A stretch of 64,000 nt of DNA from Trichomonas vaginalis G3 (Eukaryota; Parabasalia; Trichomonadida; Trichomonadidae). Both the position numbers and the translations under genes were made by a program. This document shows, in pieces, positions 37,694 to 48,487 of the stretch. The stretch's first letter is position 1; every line of letters begins with the position of its first letter. Below the pieces are notes generated by a model that saw nothing but the letters and a program-made list of their open reading frames with translations, ran no database searches and was not told the DNA's origin. The stretch spans positions 7,130,001 to 7,194,000 of the forward strand of contig NC_067203.1 of assembly GCF_026262505.1 (NCBI RefSeq). The letters are read 5' to 3'.

Positions 37694-37957
37694 TATCCAT
37701 TTGTTCATTGTTATAAAAAAAAATTTTTTTTTATTTGCTACATTATTTGCTCAGTGTTAAGTGATGATAAATGAGAGTGCATTTAATTGTGTTAATGATG
37801 TAGACTTGGCAATTCTGAGGTCATATCAGCAATTCTTAAAAAAAATCCCGCTATTAGCACAAGGATAATGAATGAAAGGATAGAAAAATATAAATAATAA
37901 CTTCATTATATTAAAGGATAGAAAATAATTTACAAAAATAATAAACATCATGAAATA
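37694..37957. other. Intergenic region between converging genes
   Basis: AT-rich with no recognised feature. Confidence 0.5.
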
Positions 37958-39262
37958 CTAATATAATTTTGTTTCTTCATATGTTGATTCCAAAAATTTG
38001 AGTTCTTTTACTTCAATTCCATTAAATTCCTGCACTTTAACTTCATTTGGAACATAAAATAGTGAATCATAAGTGTGTCCCTTTTGAATCAAATCCAGAA
38101 GTCTTGAAGCACCTGCCGTCATCATATCAACATTACAAGGAATTGGTTTTTCAGTGTCATGGTTTATCTGTGGATTTGCAACGCCAACTAAACAAATGTT
38201 GCTTGCTGCAGCCAGCACAAAATTCGGGACATCTAAGATGTGGGACATCATAATCAATAATCCTGTCATTTCTTGCATTGCAATGGAATTATAACAGCTA
38301 GATCCGCATGGAGTAACAACAACTTTAGCAACAGACCATATTTTAACTGTGGAATTGAAATCATGAATGTTCATTTTTTCTTCGTTCCATTTTCCATCAA
38401 CTGGAACGTTTTTATTCAAACTATCAAGGAGCTCTTGAACATTAGCAATGATTCTCTTTTTTCCTGGTCTGTTTATTAAACTATATTTGTAAGGTTTAAT
38501 GTTATGAAGATCATATCTATCAAAAACAAGCTTTCTCAACCTTTTTATTCCTCCAATTGAATATCCATGAGATTGATATAATGACGACAATACAATTAAG
38601 CTATCAACATGTACTTGCTGTTTTGGAGTTAAATCAATAAGTTGTATAGTATTATAACCGAAAGCGGTGAGGTATTCGTTTGTCATATCCCTACCAGATG
38701 GTGGGGTTATTGTTATAAACCCATGGTCTATAACTGATTTTGGTAAATGAATAATTGCACTAAAGAAATCATGTATTAAATGTCCCCAATGCCAATAGAA
38801 TTGATCATAAAAGACTCCGGTAGCATAATGCCCTATTGTTGTTCGATTTTCTGGAATGGTTTGGTTATTATTATACGTATTTATTGCGAATTCTTTAGTT
38901 GAAGGAATTGGTGAAAGATACGAATCATAGAAGAATGTTATATAAACAGCTGATCGTTTTTTTGCTAAATCACCAACCGATGAAACATATGTTGATCTTT
39001 GCGAGGTAAGAGTTCTAAAATAGTTATCGGTTTTCATCTTTTCTATAACAACAAATATTGATGAATAGGGTAACTGATAAAACCATTTTCTTCCAATTAA
39101 TTTATTTTGAATATCACTCGTTTGCAAAAATTTGCATTGAACAACGGGAGAATTCACTTTACAAAATACTTCTGATTCGATAGCATAACGTATTATAAAA
39201 GTTAATTGAAATATTAAGCATGAAGCAAATAGAACAGATTTCAATTTTTTTAAAGGGTGCAC
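37958..39262 (-). pseudogene. GT61/DUF563-like glycosyltransferase, 434 codons, no ATG
   Basis: A basic start, one signal-anchor helix (SVLFASCLIFQLTFIIRYAI), then a large lumenal domain. HYATGVFYDQFYWHWGHLIHDF and VVTPCGSSCYNSIAMQEMTG fit the GT61 (EOGT, capsule-type) family, which transfers sugars in the secretory pathway. The frame has no ATG before the anchor: it begins GTG directly after an in-frame TAA, and these first codons lie in a repeat end (39255-39278). The first ATG is at 39037, past the anchor. I infer that a mobile-element end replaced the true start, so the gene is probably dead or uses an unseen exon. Confidence 0.65.
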
Positions 39263-39278
39263 TTACCACTTTCTGACA
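39255..39278 (+). repeat. Element end, 24 bp, left partner
   Basis: GGGTGCACTTACCACTTT plus six bases, preceded by TTTAAA. Its exact inverse is at 48847-48870, followed by TTAA. The first eight bases (GGGTGCAC) are also the ends of the 1.4-kb element at 40849-42270. Confidence 0.75.
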
Positions 39279-39770
39279 CTCGCTCAATTTTTTTGACACT
39301 CAAGCTTTATTACACAATTTTCGATGCTCAAAAGTTAATTTTTTCGGTCAGGAAAAAGTAACTGTAAATCTTTATATAGTGCCTAATATAGTTGTTATAT
39401 ATTTCTGATGTTAAAATAAAGATATATTGATTTTTAAAAAAAAAAAATTCGACTGATGGGAGCCTCCGCAAAAGTGAATAACATTATGCAAAAACTTTTC
39501 TTCCAAAGTCAGAAAAATAGTAAAAAAAATTTACCATTTTTTATTTTTTACTAGTCTTTACTCGAACTTGGATTCATGTGTTATCATTTTTAAAGAGGGA
39601 TTGCGAACATAGGTTAGGAATATAAGAATGAATGCTAGTAAATGCTCATAATGGTCAAAATAAGCCGTTTTGCAAAAATTGTTACTATTAAGTACTGTAA
39701 ATCATAGAATGAAGGAAGCATTTTAAAATTTTGATTTCAAAAGCATGTATATAACAACTCTGCTGATGTT
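39279..39770. other. Intergenic region
   Basis: AT-rich; no gene or RNA recognised. Confidence 0.5.
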
Positions 39771-40835
39771 TTATTTCGCACGAGAAATAACAAAAAATGA
39801 TTCAAACAACAAAGAATGGAGATTTTTTGAAAATTTTTTCTCTCTGCTGGAATATATAATTTCATTTCCTTCTTGATTCCTAAACCAAGGAATATAAAAT
39901 TCACATGATAAATCTGGAAATTCAATTTTTATTGGATTTGGTTCATAATTTGTGAAATAAACCTTTCCATCCCATATAAGATTACTTTCTTCAATGTAAC
40001 ATCCATTGATTGTAATATTACCTGAACTTGGAGAATTTTGATGAAAATAACTACGCTTACATTGGTTATTGATGAAACTACAATTAACCACATTAACATA
40101 TGCATTTGAAACGCTTACCATCGCATACAAATTGTTATTTAAGTAGTTACATAACTTAATTAATAATGTTTGTGGTGAATCTTGGAAATATATATTCCTA
40201 AAACTTGGTGAAATTGCATCAGTATTATTACTAAATGTTGAAAATGATGTTCTTGATGAAGAATTAAATTTGTATATGTTGAATAAACAATCCATACTTA
40301 AATCAGTATAAGAAATATTTATAGAATTTATATCAATTTTTCCATTTCTTAGACCAATATTTCCACCATTATTTTTAAATAAATTTCCACTTTGGGAAAT
40401 TGAAGAATTAAGAATTTTATTTTTATATTTAGCAATTCCACTAACCTCAGCATAACAATACATACTATATTGAGCAGAATTAGAATTCAAACTACAAATT
40501 CGATTTTGGACACATTCACCTTTTGTGGAGAAGTATAAACTTCCTCCTGGTCCTTTAGTATTAATGCATTTATAAAAATCAGTATTTTCGATAAGTGCTT
40601 TCGTTGTATCTTTCGAAGTTCTAAAGTAAATGGCACCTTCGGTTATCAATGTGCCAAAATTACAAAAGCTTACGTAATAACTCTGATTTTCTGAACTAAG
40701 TCTTTGGCTTTTCGAATGGTATTTTGTTCCTTGTTCTGAACGAAAACTTTTCTGAAGATAGTTCTTCGACTCGAAAAAAAAAGTCGAAACGTAAACTTCA
40801 GAAAATAAGGTTTTCATTTTGACACATATAAGCAT
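39771..40835 (-). CDS. Beta-helix-like surface protein fragment, 354 aa
   Basis: Repeating short phrases typical of right-handed beta helices and the trichomonad Pmp-like surface proteins are seen: GAIYF, GGSLYF, NCSFINNQC, GNIGLRNGKIDI, with many Asn and Ser. No signal peptide and no C-terminal membrane segment are present, unlike full-length members. The ATG at 40835 lies only 9 bp from the TTAA element at 40844, so the natural 5' end may have been cut by that insertion. Probably a truncated gene; expression uncertain. Confidence 0.5.
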   Translation of the reverse strand: MLICVKMKTLFSEVYVSTFFFESKNYLQKSFRSEQGTKYHSKSQRLSSENQSYYVSFCNFGTLITEGAIYFRTSKDTTKALIENTDFYKCINTKGPGGSLYFSTKGECVQNRICSLNSNSAQYSMYCYAEVSGIAKYKNKILNSSISQSGNLFKNNGGNIGLRNGKIDINSINISYTDLSMDCLFNIYKFNSSSRTSFSTFSNNTDAISPSFRNIYFQDSPQTLLIKLCNYLNNNLYAMVSVSNAYVNVVNCSFINNQCKRSYFHQNSPSSGNITINGCYIEESNLIWDGKVYFTNYEPNPIKIEFPDLSCEFYIPWFRNQEGNEIIYSSREKKFSKNLHSLLFESFFVISRAK

Positions 40836-40844
40836 TCACATGGC

Positions 40845-42274
40845 TTAAGGGTGCACCCGCATGTACGTTTATTTGAGAGGAGGAGGATTACCCTCTCAAT
40901 TTTGAAAGCTTCGTTAACTTAATATCTCGATGAATATTGGATTAAAATTGAATTTGCCCATACCAATATATCTGATACAATATCCTTAAGTTTTACTAAA
41001 AAGAATTTTTTAAAATCCCTGCAGATTCGGGGATTTTTAAATTTTTTGATTTTTTTCGAAAATTTTTCGGAAAAAAATATTTTCAGAAGAGCCTTAACGG
41101 CTAAGTTTTATGTTTAATGTTGAGTATCAAAAAGAATGGGCATCTGATATAGCCATCATATATCCCAGAAGCAAATAAAAATTCTGACTTTTTAAGCATA
41201 AAAAATGAAATTTTATTTTGAGTAGGTGACAAAAGTGCATACTCTTAAACAACCGTCGGATTTCCGGGTGAAATCGTGACACACTTTCGTCTTTCGTAGG
41301 CAGTGGTGGTTGTTACAAAAGGTAACTTCGAATGTAGCGTGAAATCTGCAAAAAAAATTCTGAAATTTGAATGGAGAACACAAAAATTGAATAGTTTACG
41401 TCAATAAAAAAGAGAAAAATGAAGCCAATGTGTCTCGAACCTAGGACTTAAAGCAGCAATCCCACTGTTTATCCATTACATATTACACTACATGCATCTC
41501 TCACCTCAGTGAATGAGATCAACTATATGATAACTTTTCCCCCATTATATTCTTGTGGAAAAGTGACAAATAGCAACTTTGACCCTCTCTCATTTTATTT
41601 TTTGCAAAAAACAGGCCACCCGGATGTACGTTTATTTGAGAGGATGAGGATTAAATTTTTGAAAGCACTAAAATTTGCAAATATGCTAGTTATATAATAA
41701 TATGCATTATTTTAAAAAATAAAAATTAAAGCACGTTAAAATCTTTTTTGATGAATTTTTACAAAAGCTACTCAGGATAATGAAAGATATGAGTAGTTAA
41801 ACATAAATTTCAAATCAGATTTTACTTATAATAAATATTTTAAATTTCCGAAAATTAAGTTCAGATCGACTCTATACGTAGTAAATACTAAATAAGGTGC
41901 CAAAAACCTATTAAACAGTATCAAAACTATCAAGATTGTAATGTTTTTGAAGAAAAATTTATAGAATTATGGACTTCAAACAGATATTATGTAAATAAAA
42001 ATAATATAATGAATTTATTTATTCGTATAATAGCAGTAATAAGTCGATTATTCACTTCTACTTCTGAGATTTGAATTTAATTTCGACAGAAAAAGAGATT
42101 CAAGAGGAAAATACTAGGGGATACAAACAGCCACCATGACAGGATTATTATGGAGCCAAGTTGTATTTTTTGATATTTTTAGAGTTTTCCTACCTATTTA
42201 GGTACCAAGTTATTGCTTAAAAATTAAGGTTCTAAATTCTGAAGTTTACATGATCCTCCCGGGTGCACCCTTAA
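40845..42274. mobile_element. TTAA-flanked DNA element, about 1.42 kb, non-coding
   Basis: Body 40849-42270 with perfect 11-bp TIRs (GGGTGCACCCG and complement), flanked on both sides by TTAA (40845-40848, 42271-42274); with outer C/G the inverted match is 16 bp. TTAA target duplication is the habit of piggyBac-like elements. No transposase frame is found, so it is non-autonomous. Its left-end phrase (ATGTACGTTTATTTGAGAGG) recurs inside at about 41620, hinting at an internal duplication or nested copy. Confidence 0.75.
41422..41492 (-). tRNA. tRNA-like sequence inside the TTAA element
   Basis: On the minus strand, TGTAATGGATAAACAG (D-arm-like) and GTCCTAGGTTCGAG (T-arm-like, box B) are spaced as in a tRNA. 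The acceptor stem and T stem do not close well, so it is likely a decayed tRNA or tRNA-derived piece. A covariance scan would decide. Confidence 0.3.
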
Positions 42275-42841
42275 GTAACTTGTTCTTTATGAATATGATT
42301 CCATAACCAGATAAGTAAAACAATATGCCCTGTATTTTGATAAATGATATGATCGAGATCCCAACTTGACACAAATTTCAATCATTGATCTAAAATATGT
42401 AATAAAGAACAATAATTTAATGGGCATTATGCCAATTTGAGTTGTCTCACTACCTAACATTTGAAAATTCGACATATATTCTTAATCCGTGTACTGGTCC
42501 GATTAACACTATTCATATATGTATATTTAGTATAATGTAAGGGTTTCGTTTTGCGAAAAAAACGTACAATAAGCAATTTCGCTAAAAAAACATTTAGCTA
42601 GCAATTTCGACCTTTGACTCCACTCAAGACGTCACTTTTTTAATTTTGCGGTATCATATTTTTGGAAAATCTTTATGAATATTATATAAAAAGTCTCTTT
42701 AATATCTATATTTCATATTTTTATCGATTTTTAAAGTTTTTGCGAAAAGTATTCAATTATTTTTGCTATTTGGTCGGGTAAATGTCAGATTTGCGACATT
42801 TTCTGATATGATATTCAGATTCTACGTTGATAATAATGCTT

Positions 42842-43797
42842 ATAGTGTTGCATGCTAAGTTCGGTCAACGATAGAAATTGAGTGGAAATTAATCATCGAG
42901 GAAGTACGATTATGTAAAGTAAAAAAATGTTGTGGGATTTTTAATATTATATATTATTTTATAATAAAATTTTTTGAGTCATTTTAAGAAGCACATATAA
43001 TTTTTTGAATTTAAAAATTAAAGTAGTGTCAAACGAATTTATCACTTAATTTAATACTCAGATTTCTTAAAATTAATGAAAAAAAGGTTTTCTGAGAACT
43101 TTTGAGAATGGTTTTCAAATTCCATTATTGAAAATATATAGGTATTGTATGAAATTCCAACTCTATATTTATTAAAATTCTAAATTTTTAATAAAATAAC
43201 TTTTCAGAGGAATATGATTTTGAATGGTTGATTAATAAGTATAAAAATGTCTACGATTTTAAGGAGGGAATTGTTCCTTATGAGGTATACATCATAACTA
43301 TATACCTCATAAGGAACAATTCCCTCTTGATAGCTGGGAAACTTTCTCTGAATAACTTATCATTTGGAGAAAGTTTCCCAGCTATCTATTAGAAACTAAA
43401 GGCTGTGAGGCACTAATATATAATCAATGCCTCATAGCCTTTAGTTTCTTATTAAAAACGAGAAAACTTGTTCGAAATGATAAACAATTTCGAACAAGTT
43501 TTCTCGTTTTAAGGAGGGAATTGTTCCTTATGAGGTATACATCATAACTATATACCTCATAAGGAACAATTCCCTTTTGATATCCTGGATATTTTTGAAT
43601 ATATTTTTTTAATTAAAGTTCTCAAAAGTATTATCAAAAGTGATTTTTTAAAAATATCTCCAATTAATTAACTAATTAAAAGTATTATATTTTTAAAATT
43701 AAATAGTTTTTCAATTTTTTTGAAGGAATTGAGATACTTCCCACGACAATAAAATTGAGAGGTTTACATTATGACTGATCTTAGCATGCAACAATAG
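42842..43797. mobile_element. Nested 0.95-kb element with 14-bp TIRs and 4-bp duplication
   Basis: Body 42846-43793. The ends TGTTGCATGCTAAG and exact complement (43780-43793) are flanked by ATAG (42842-42845 and 43794-43797). It interrupts the 2.0-kb element, so it is the younger. It has no coding frame but carries the hairpin array. Confidence 0.8.
43259..43577. repeat. Array of five near-perfect hairpins
   Basis: Five stem-loops stand head to tail with almost no space: 43262-43327 and 43511-43576 (identical, GGGAATTGTTCCTTATGAGG arm), about 43329-43388 (GATAGCTGGGAAACTTTCTC arm), about 43391-43450 (AGAAACTAAAGGCTGTGAGG arm) and about 43456-43511 (AAAACGAGAAAACTTGTTCG arm). Arms are 20-27 bp, loops about 12-18 bases. 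The middle three arm sequences are unrelated, so they did not arise by copying one another. Confidence 0.9.
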
Positions 43798-44551
43798 AAC
43801 CCTCTTGCTATTGTGTCAAAATTGCGAAACCGATAGCAAAAATATCTCGCAATATCAAAATTGAGATATTGAGTGAATTATGCATTATAGAGATTAAAAA
43901 TCTGATTTGTGAAAACATCTCATCAGTTTCTAGCTAATTCAAAAATCTTTACTATCTTATTCGATTAAAATGAAAAGGGAATAGTTTCATTATGCTTTAA
44001 ATGACAACCTTATAATATAATCATAGTTTTCGCTCAATATGCAGCTTTTTTTTTCGAAATCTATGGTCAATATCCTAAATACTGATTGCTTTGCATTCAT
44101 ATCTCTTACATTTTCTATACCCACATCACTATTCATTGCTATTCCTATCTTTTTCATTTTTGTTTGTTTCTCATAATTTCTCAAAAAACATGATAACTTG
44201 ATATTTGTAAATATCATACTTTATAACGTAAATAAGAACTTGACCTATTAAGAAAAGCAGTAATGAAAAGAAAATCTGAAATTCATAAAAATTACAAGTT
44301 TCTGATGACAATTAGCTTAATTAAACCAGGTACAAGATTATATAATTGTATTTTATATCCAATTATCCATATAATATCTTATCCAGAAAAAATAACTTGA
44401 TCAATACCAAATGATTTTTTAACTAGTAAATAAAGTATTTTCTTTACACACACATTGTATATCATAGTTTTTTTTTTGGTTTCGCAAAACATCCAAAAAC
44501 AAATATGCTATAAAAGTGACAATTTTAGCAAAACGAAACCCTTATATAATG

Positions 44552-44748
44552 CATCACATTTATATAATGAAAACAATTTAGCTTCATTTTTGAATCTGGA
44601 TGAGCATGAAACTTTTCGCAAAGCGAATATTTAATGAATAAAATAGCGTTAAATCATAATGACATCATTATCCTAACAAAATTTTGGTATAAATTTCAAG
44701 GCGGCAAAAGAATTTACGGTTTTACTGAATGTGTCTTAGTTCAAAAAT
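44552..44748. promoter_or_regulatory. Upstream region of the SPB1 gene
   Basis: About 200 bp between the 2.0-kb element and the ATG at 44749. TTAGTTCAAAAAT directly before the ATG may contain the initiator (TCA). No other motif seen. Confidence 0.35.
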
Positions 44749-46965
44749 ATGGGCCAGGGTAAAACTCGTGCGTATAAGCACCGTCTTGATAAATATTACC
44801 ACTTAGCTCGTCAAGTAGGTTATAGATCTCGTGCAGCTTTCAAGTTAATTCAATTGAACCAGCAATTTAATTTTCTAAATGATGCCCATGTTTGCTTAGA
44901 TCTTTGTGCTGCCCCAGGAGGTTGGTCACAGGTCGCCGCTAAGTACATGCCTGTTGGTGCACAGATCATTGCTATCGATCTTGCCCCAATCAAAGACATA
45001 CCAAGAGTTATTGCTCTTCAGGGAGATATTCTTCTTCCAAAGACACATCAACGCGTTCGCAAACTCATTCAAGGACAAAAAGCCGATGTTGTTTTGAACG
45101 ATGGTGCTCCAAACGTTGGTGCTGCATGGGTTACAGACTCTTCAAATCAGCTTGAACTTTGCTTAGCTTCAGTCAAGTTCTCAACACTTTTCCTTCGTAA
45201 AGGCGGTTCTTTTGTTACAAAAGTTTTCCGTTCTGAGCATTACAACTCATTATTGTGGGTTTTAAGTCAATTCTTCGAAAAAGTCGTTCCAACAAAGCCA
45301 AAAGCTTCTCGTGACTCCTCAGCTGAACTTTTTGTTGTTGCTCTTGGTTACAAAGCTCCAGATGTTGTTGATCAGCGTCTTTTAGATCCAACATATGTCT
45401 TCTCAGATCTTGATGAGCTCATTGCCAAGCACGCTGTCCCATCTGGCGTTGAAACAAAGATGACATCCATTGATTACAGCACAATTTCAGTTTCTGAGTA
45501 TCTTCGTGCAGAGAAACCACTCGATATTCTTACAACAGCCAACAAACTTGTCTTTGGAGACGATCCTGTCAGCCAGGCCGCTCTCAATCATCCTCAAACA
45601 ACAAATGAAATCAAGACACTTCTTTCGGATCTCAAATTGGTCGGTTTTTCTGATCGCAAAGTCCTTCTTAAGTGGCGCAACAAGCTTCGCAACCTCTTAG
45701 TCCTCGGAAATGCCGGCGAAGAAGAGAAAGTCGAAGAAGAAAAGAAGGAAGAAGAAGAGGAAGTCGATGAATCAGACGAGGAAATACAGGCGGCCATGGC
45801 CGAACTCAAAGCCAAGCGTCGTAAAGAAGAAAAAGCCGCAAGAAGACATAAAGCCAAATTACGTGACCAACTCCTCAAGAGATTGCAGCGCAATATGGGC
45901 GGAACAACACACGAATACGTTGATCCTAAAGACAGATTCCAGAAACTCGAGACACCAAATATTGTCGACGACACACCAAAGACATACGAACAATTAATCG
46001 AAGAAAACATCAATAACTACGAAGCCAACAAGCTTGGCGATGCTCTTGACGAGCAGGCGGATGATGAGTACGCATTTGTCGGACCACGTCCAAAATTCGC
46101 CAACGTTGTTGAAATTGATGAATCGAAGTTACCAGAGGATGAACAGCAGAAGCTCAAGGAGAGCAGAATTTGGTACAACCAAGACATTTTCGATGATATC
46201 TCATCCGATGATGACAATGAGTACACATCCGATGAAGAAGGTGGCGAACTTGTTGAAGTAGATGAAACAGAGCTCGCCAAGGAAGACGAAGAGAAGCAGA
46301 AAGAAGACCAGCAAGCCGAAGAACAAAAGGCCAAAGCAACCGCCGCGGCCGACCAACTTAAAGGCCAAACAAAGAAGGAGTTCGACGCAGCCGCATTCTC
46401 ACAAGCCAAGCTCGCCTCAACTAAAGCTGGCAGAAGAGAGTTAGTTGAGAAATCCTTCAACAGATTCATGCATGGAGATGATGATTTAGCTCCAGAATGG
46501 TTTGTTAACGACGAGAAGAAGTTCAACAGGCCAATGATCCCTGTAACAAGAGATGAAGTCGCAGAGTTCAAGCAACAGATGAAGGAGATCGATGAAGTTG
46601 ATACAAAGAGAGTTCTCGAAGCAAGACAGAGAAAGAGAACGAAAGCACTCCAGAAGATCAAGGCTGCTCAGGAGAAGGTCGATGATATCGCTGAAAAGGA
46701 AGGCTTGAATGAAAGGTCTAAATTACGTTTGATGGACAGAATTGCTGATAAGGTTACACGCGAAATGAAGCCTGCTCCAACTGTTGTCGTCGTTCAGAAG
46801 AGAGACAACGGTCAGCCAATTATTCCTAAACATGCAAAGGGTTCAAAGCTTATGTTTGTCGATCCTCGCGCAAAGAAGGATCTCCGCGCAAGGAAGAACG
46901 CAGAGATGCGTCCAAAGGGTGTGCAGAAGAAGAAGAAATCTCATTATATTCACCGCCGCAAGTAA
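44749..46965 (+). CDS. SPB1: SPB1/FTSJ3-type rRNA 2'-O-methyltransferase, 738 aa
   Basis: Residues 1-210 are an FtsJ/RrmJ domain: K32 in AAFKLIQL, SAM motif DLCAAPGGWS (51-60), D118 in LNDGAPN, K158 in FVTKVF and a Glu near 193 make the K-D-K-E set. Next come the middle region (about 235-330), a long Glu/Lys coiled coil (to about 530), and the SPB1 C-terminal domain, ending in a basic tail (KGVQKKKKSHYIHRRK). It methylates 2'-OH in large-subunit pre-rRNA and helps 60S assembly in the nucleolus. Complete length for the family, slightly short. Its GC-richer codon use contrasts with the flanking DNA. Confidence 0.95.
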   Translation: MGQGKTRAYKHRLDKYYHLARQVGYRSRAAFKLIQLNQQFNFLNDAHVCLDLCAAPGGWSQVAAKYMPVGAQIIAIDLAPIKDIPRVIALQGDILLPKTHQRVRKLIQGQKADVVLNDGAPNVGAAWVTDSSNQLELCLASVKFSTLFLRKGGSFVTKVFRSEHYNSLLWVLSQFFEKVVPTKPKASRDSSAELFVVALGYKAPDVVDQRLLDPTYVFSDLDELIAKHAVPSGVETKMTSIDYSTISVSEYLRAEKPLDILTTANKLVFGDDPVSQAALNHPQTTNEIKTLLSDLKLVGFSDRKVLLKWRNKLRNLLVLGNAGEEEKVEEEKKEEEEEVDESDEEIQAAMAELKAKRRKEEKAARRHKAKLRDQLLKRLQRNMGGTTHEYVDPKDRFQKLETPNIVDDTPKTYEQLIEENINNYEANKLGDALDEQADDEYAFVGPRPKFANVVEIDESKLPEDEQQKLKESRIWYNQDIFDDISSDDDNEYTSDEEGGELVEVDETELAKEDEEKQKEDQQAEEQKAKATAAADQLKGQTKKEFDAAAFSQAKLASTKAGRRELVEKSFNRFMHGDDDLAPEWFVNDEKKFNRPMIPVTRDEVAEFKQQMKEIDEVDTKRVLEARQRKRTKALQKIKAAQEKVDDIAEKEGLNERSKLRLMDRIADKVTREMKPAPTVVVVQKRDNGQPIIPKHAKGSKLMFVDPRAKKDLRARKNAEMRPKGVQKKKKSHYIHRRK

Positions 46966-47386
46966 ATATAGATCTATAAAGAATACAGTTTTTATTATAT
47001 TTAATTTTATTTCTCTTTTTATATATATATGACTCTTAATCCAACACTTCATTTCTTAATGAGTTTTAGAAAATTTTCCAACACAATTTCCAGCCTGAGA
47101 AAAGGTCTAATATTTAGGTTTTAGATAAAATCAATGATCAGAAACCTAACTTGAGATCTAGAAGTAAAAATATCCAAATATCATATGAAAAAAGCATTTT
47201 CATTTGAGACAAGATATCGATAAATTTGAATAAACTATTTTCAAATGGTTATCAGATATATTGGTCAAAATATAGGACATTTGACGAAGTTTTGACGTTT
47301 ATCATGGAATTTCAAAAACAATTTATAATAGGTTTGACACTTTTTACGAGCTTATAAAATAAGCCCGAAAAAAGTATCAGAACCTA
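46966..47386. other. Intergenic region
   Basis: AT-rich. Part (about 47090-47210) is similar to 52265-52395, including an AACTTGAGA phrase, suggesting an old duplication that also took in the adjacent oxidoreductase relic. Confidence 0.45.
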
Positions 47387-48487
47387 TTAAAATATGTATT
47401 CACACTTTTTATCGGCTTGAAGTTTCTCAGAAAAAGTGTGAAACATATTTTGAATATGTTTCAAAATTATAAATATTTGAATTTTTATCTTGCTTGGATT
47501 ATAATATTTTATCGTTCCATTTGCCTTTGTCATGCATTGACCACATGAAATGTATTTAACCTTCTTTCCTTCCATAAGATGCATAACAACGGCTGTATCA
47601 GCAAATGAAGGCTTTCTCCATTTCATTAATCTTCCTAAAGTTTCCCACGCATGCAACTGGAATTGTAGGATTGGTTTTCTTAATGATCTTTGCAGCCGGT
47701 AAGTTCTAGGTTGGTATACATTTGAATGTCTTCCAACAATGAGATCTTGACATTGCATCAGGTGTTCTTCCGCATGATACTTCAACCGTATCAATTCCTT
47801 TAAGAAGTGAAACTGTATTGGCAGCATCTTCTGGTATTGTTCTATCTTTCTTATAATCATCATCATTTAACTTGATAGATACATGATAATCATTTCCGAC
47901 AACAGAACGAACTGCTTCGATTTTCTCATTGTGTATTCTGCATCTGTTTTCATGATTACCACCATATTTATCTGTTATTTTGTTTTCACCTGGAGAAAGG
48001 AATTGTGCGAGATAATGCATATGGCAGCTGTGAATTTGAATACCATCTGCACCAATGTTTTTCACTTTAAGGGCAATATATCTATATACATCGATGAGCT
48101 CATGGATATAAGTTTGTATCATTTCGTGAGTTCCAGGGCCAATCGATGAATAACATTATATTTAGTTGCTAAAGCTGTATCACCTACTTGAAAAACAAAT
48201 TCGGAACCTTGGTTATGGCAATAATCAATTGTTGATTTCCAAGCACCAGCGTGTTTCTCAGTTGCCATTGATCCTTGATGCAAAGAAGATCTTTCTACAA
48301 GAATCGGATATAAGAATCCAGAAATAATAGGTCCAAACTCTCCATCTGCAAGATCTCGATAAAATTTTAACAATTCTTGTGTAGGAAATCCATTTAAATC
48401 GCAAGAATTCATGTGTACAACTGATCTAACGAATCTGTTCTTCAATGAAAGCTTGGCAATATTCACTGGGCTAAAAAGCTTTGACAT
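47387..48487 (-). pseudogene. Old yellow enzyme-like NADH:flavin oxidoreductase, broken
   Basis: The start is clear (MSKLFSPVNIAKLSLKNRFVRS, the OYE N-terminal strand). The frame closes near 48119 and resumes in another frame to 47706 with GADGIQIHSCHMHYLAQFLSP and DKYGGNHENRCRIHNEKIE, the FMN-barrel phrases of the family; then it shifts again to a frame that ends near 47387. Members are about 350-400 residues, and the three pieces cover most of this. The enzyme would reduce enones or flavin substrates; here it is a host pseudogene with at least two frameshifts. Confidence 0.85.

Larger units (their letters stand above)
42531..44551. mobile_element. 2.0-kb DNA element with 17-bp TIRs and 7-bp target duplication
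   Basis: Body 42538-44544. The ends TAAGGGTTTCGTTTTGC (42538-42554) and its exact complement (44528-44544) are flanked by TATAATG on each side (42531-42537, 44545-44551). No transposase frame. It contains a second, nested element (42846-43793). Non-autonomous; the superfamily is not assigned, as a 7-bp duplication is unusual. Confidence 0.85.

Noticed and set aside
43990-44217. 75-codon frame inside the 2.0-kb element
   Set aside because: No transposase or other motif; consistent with chance in AT-rich DNA.
45594-46661. Ser-rich minus-strand frames in SPB1
   Set aside because: They are antisense to the Glu/Lys-rich coiled coil of SPB1, a common artefact.
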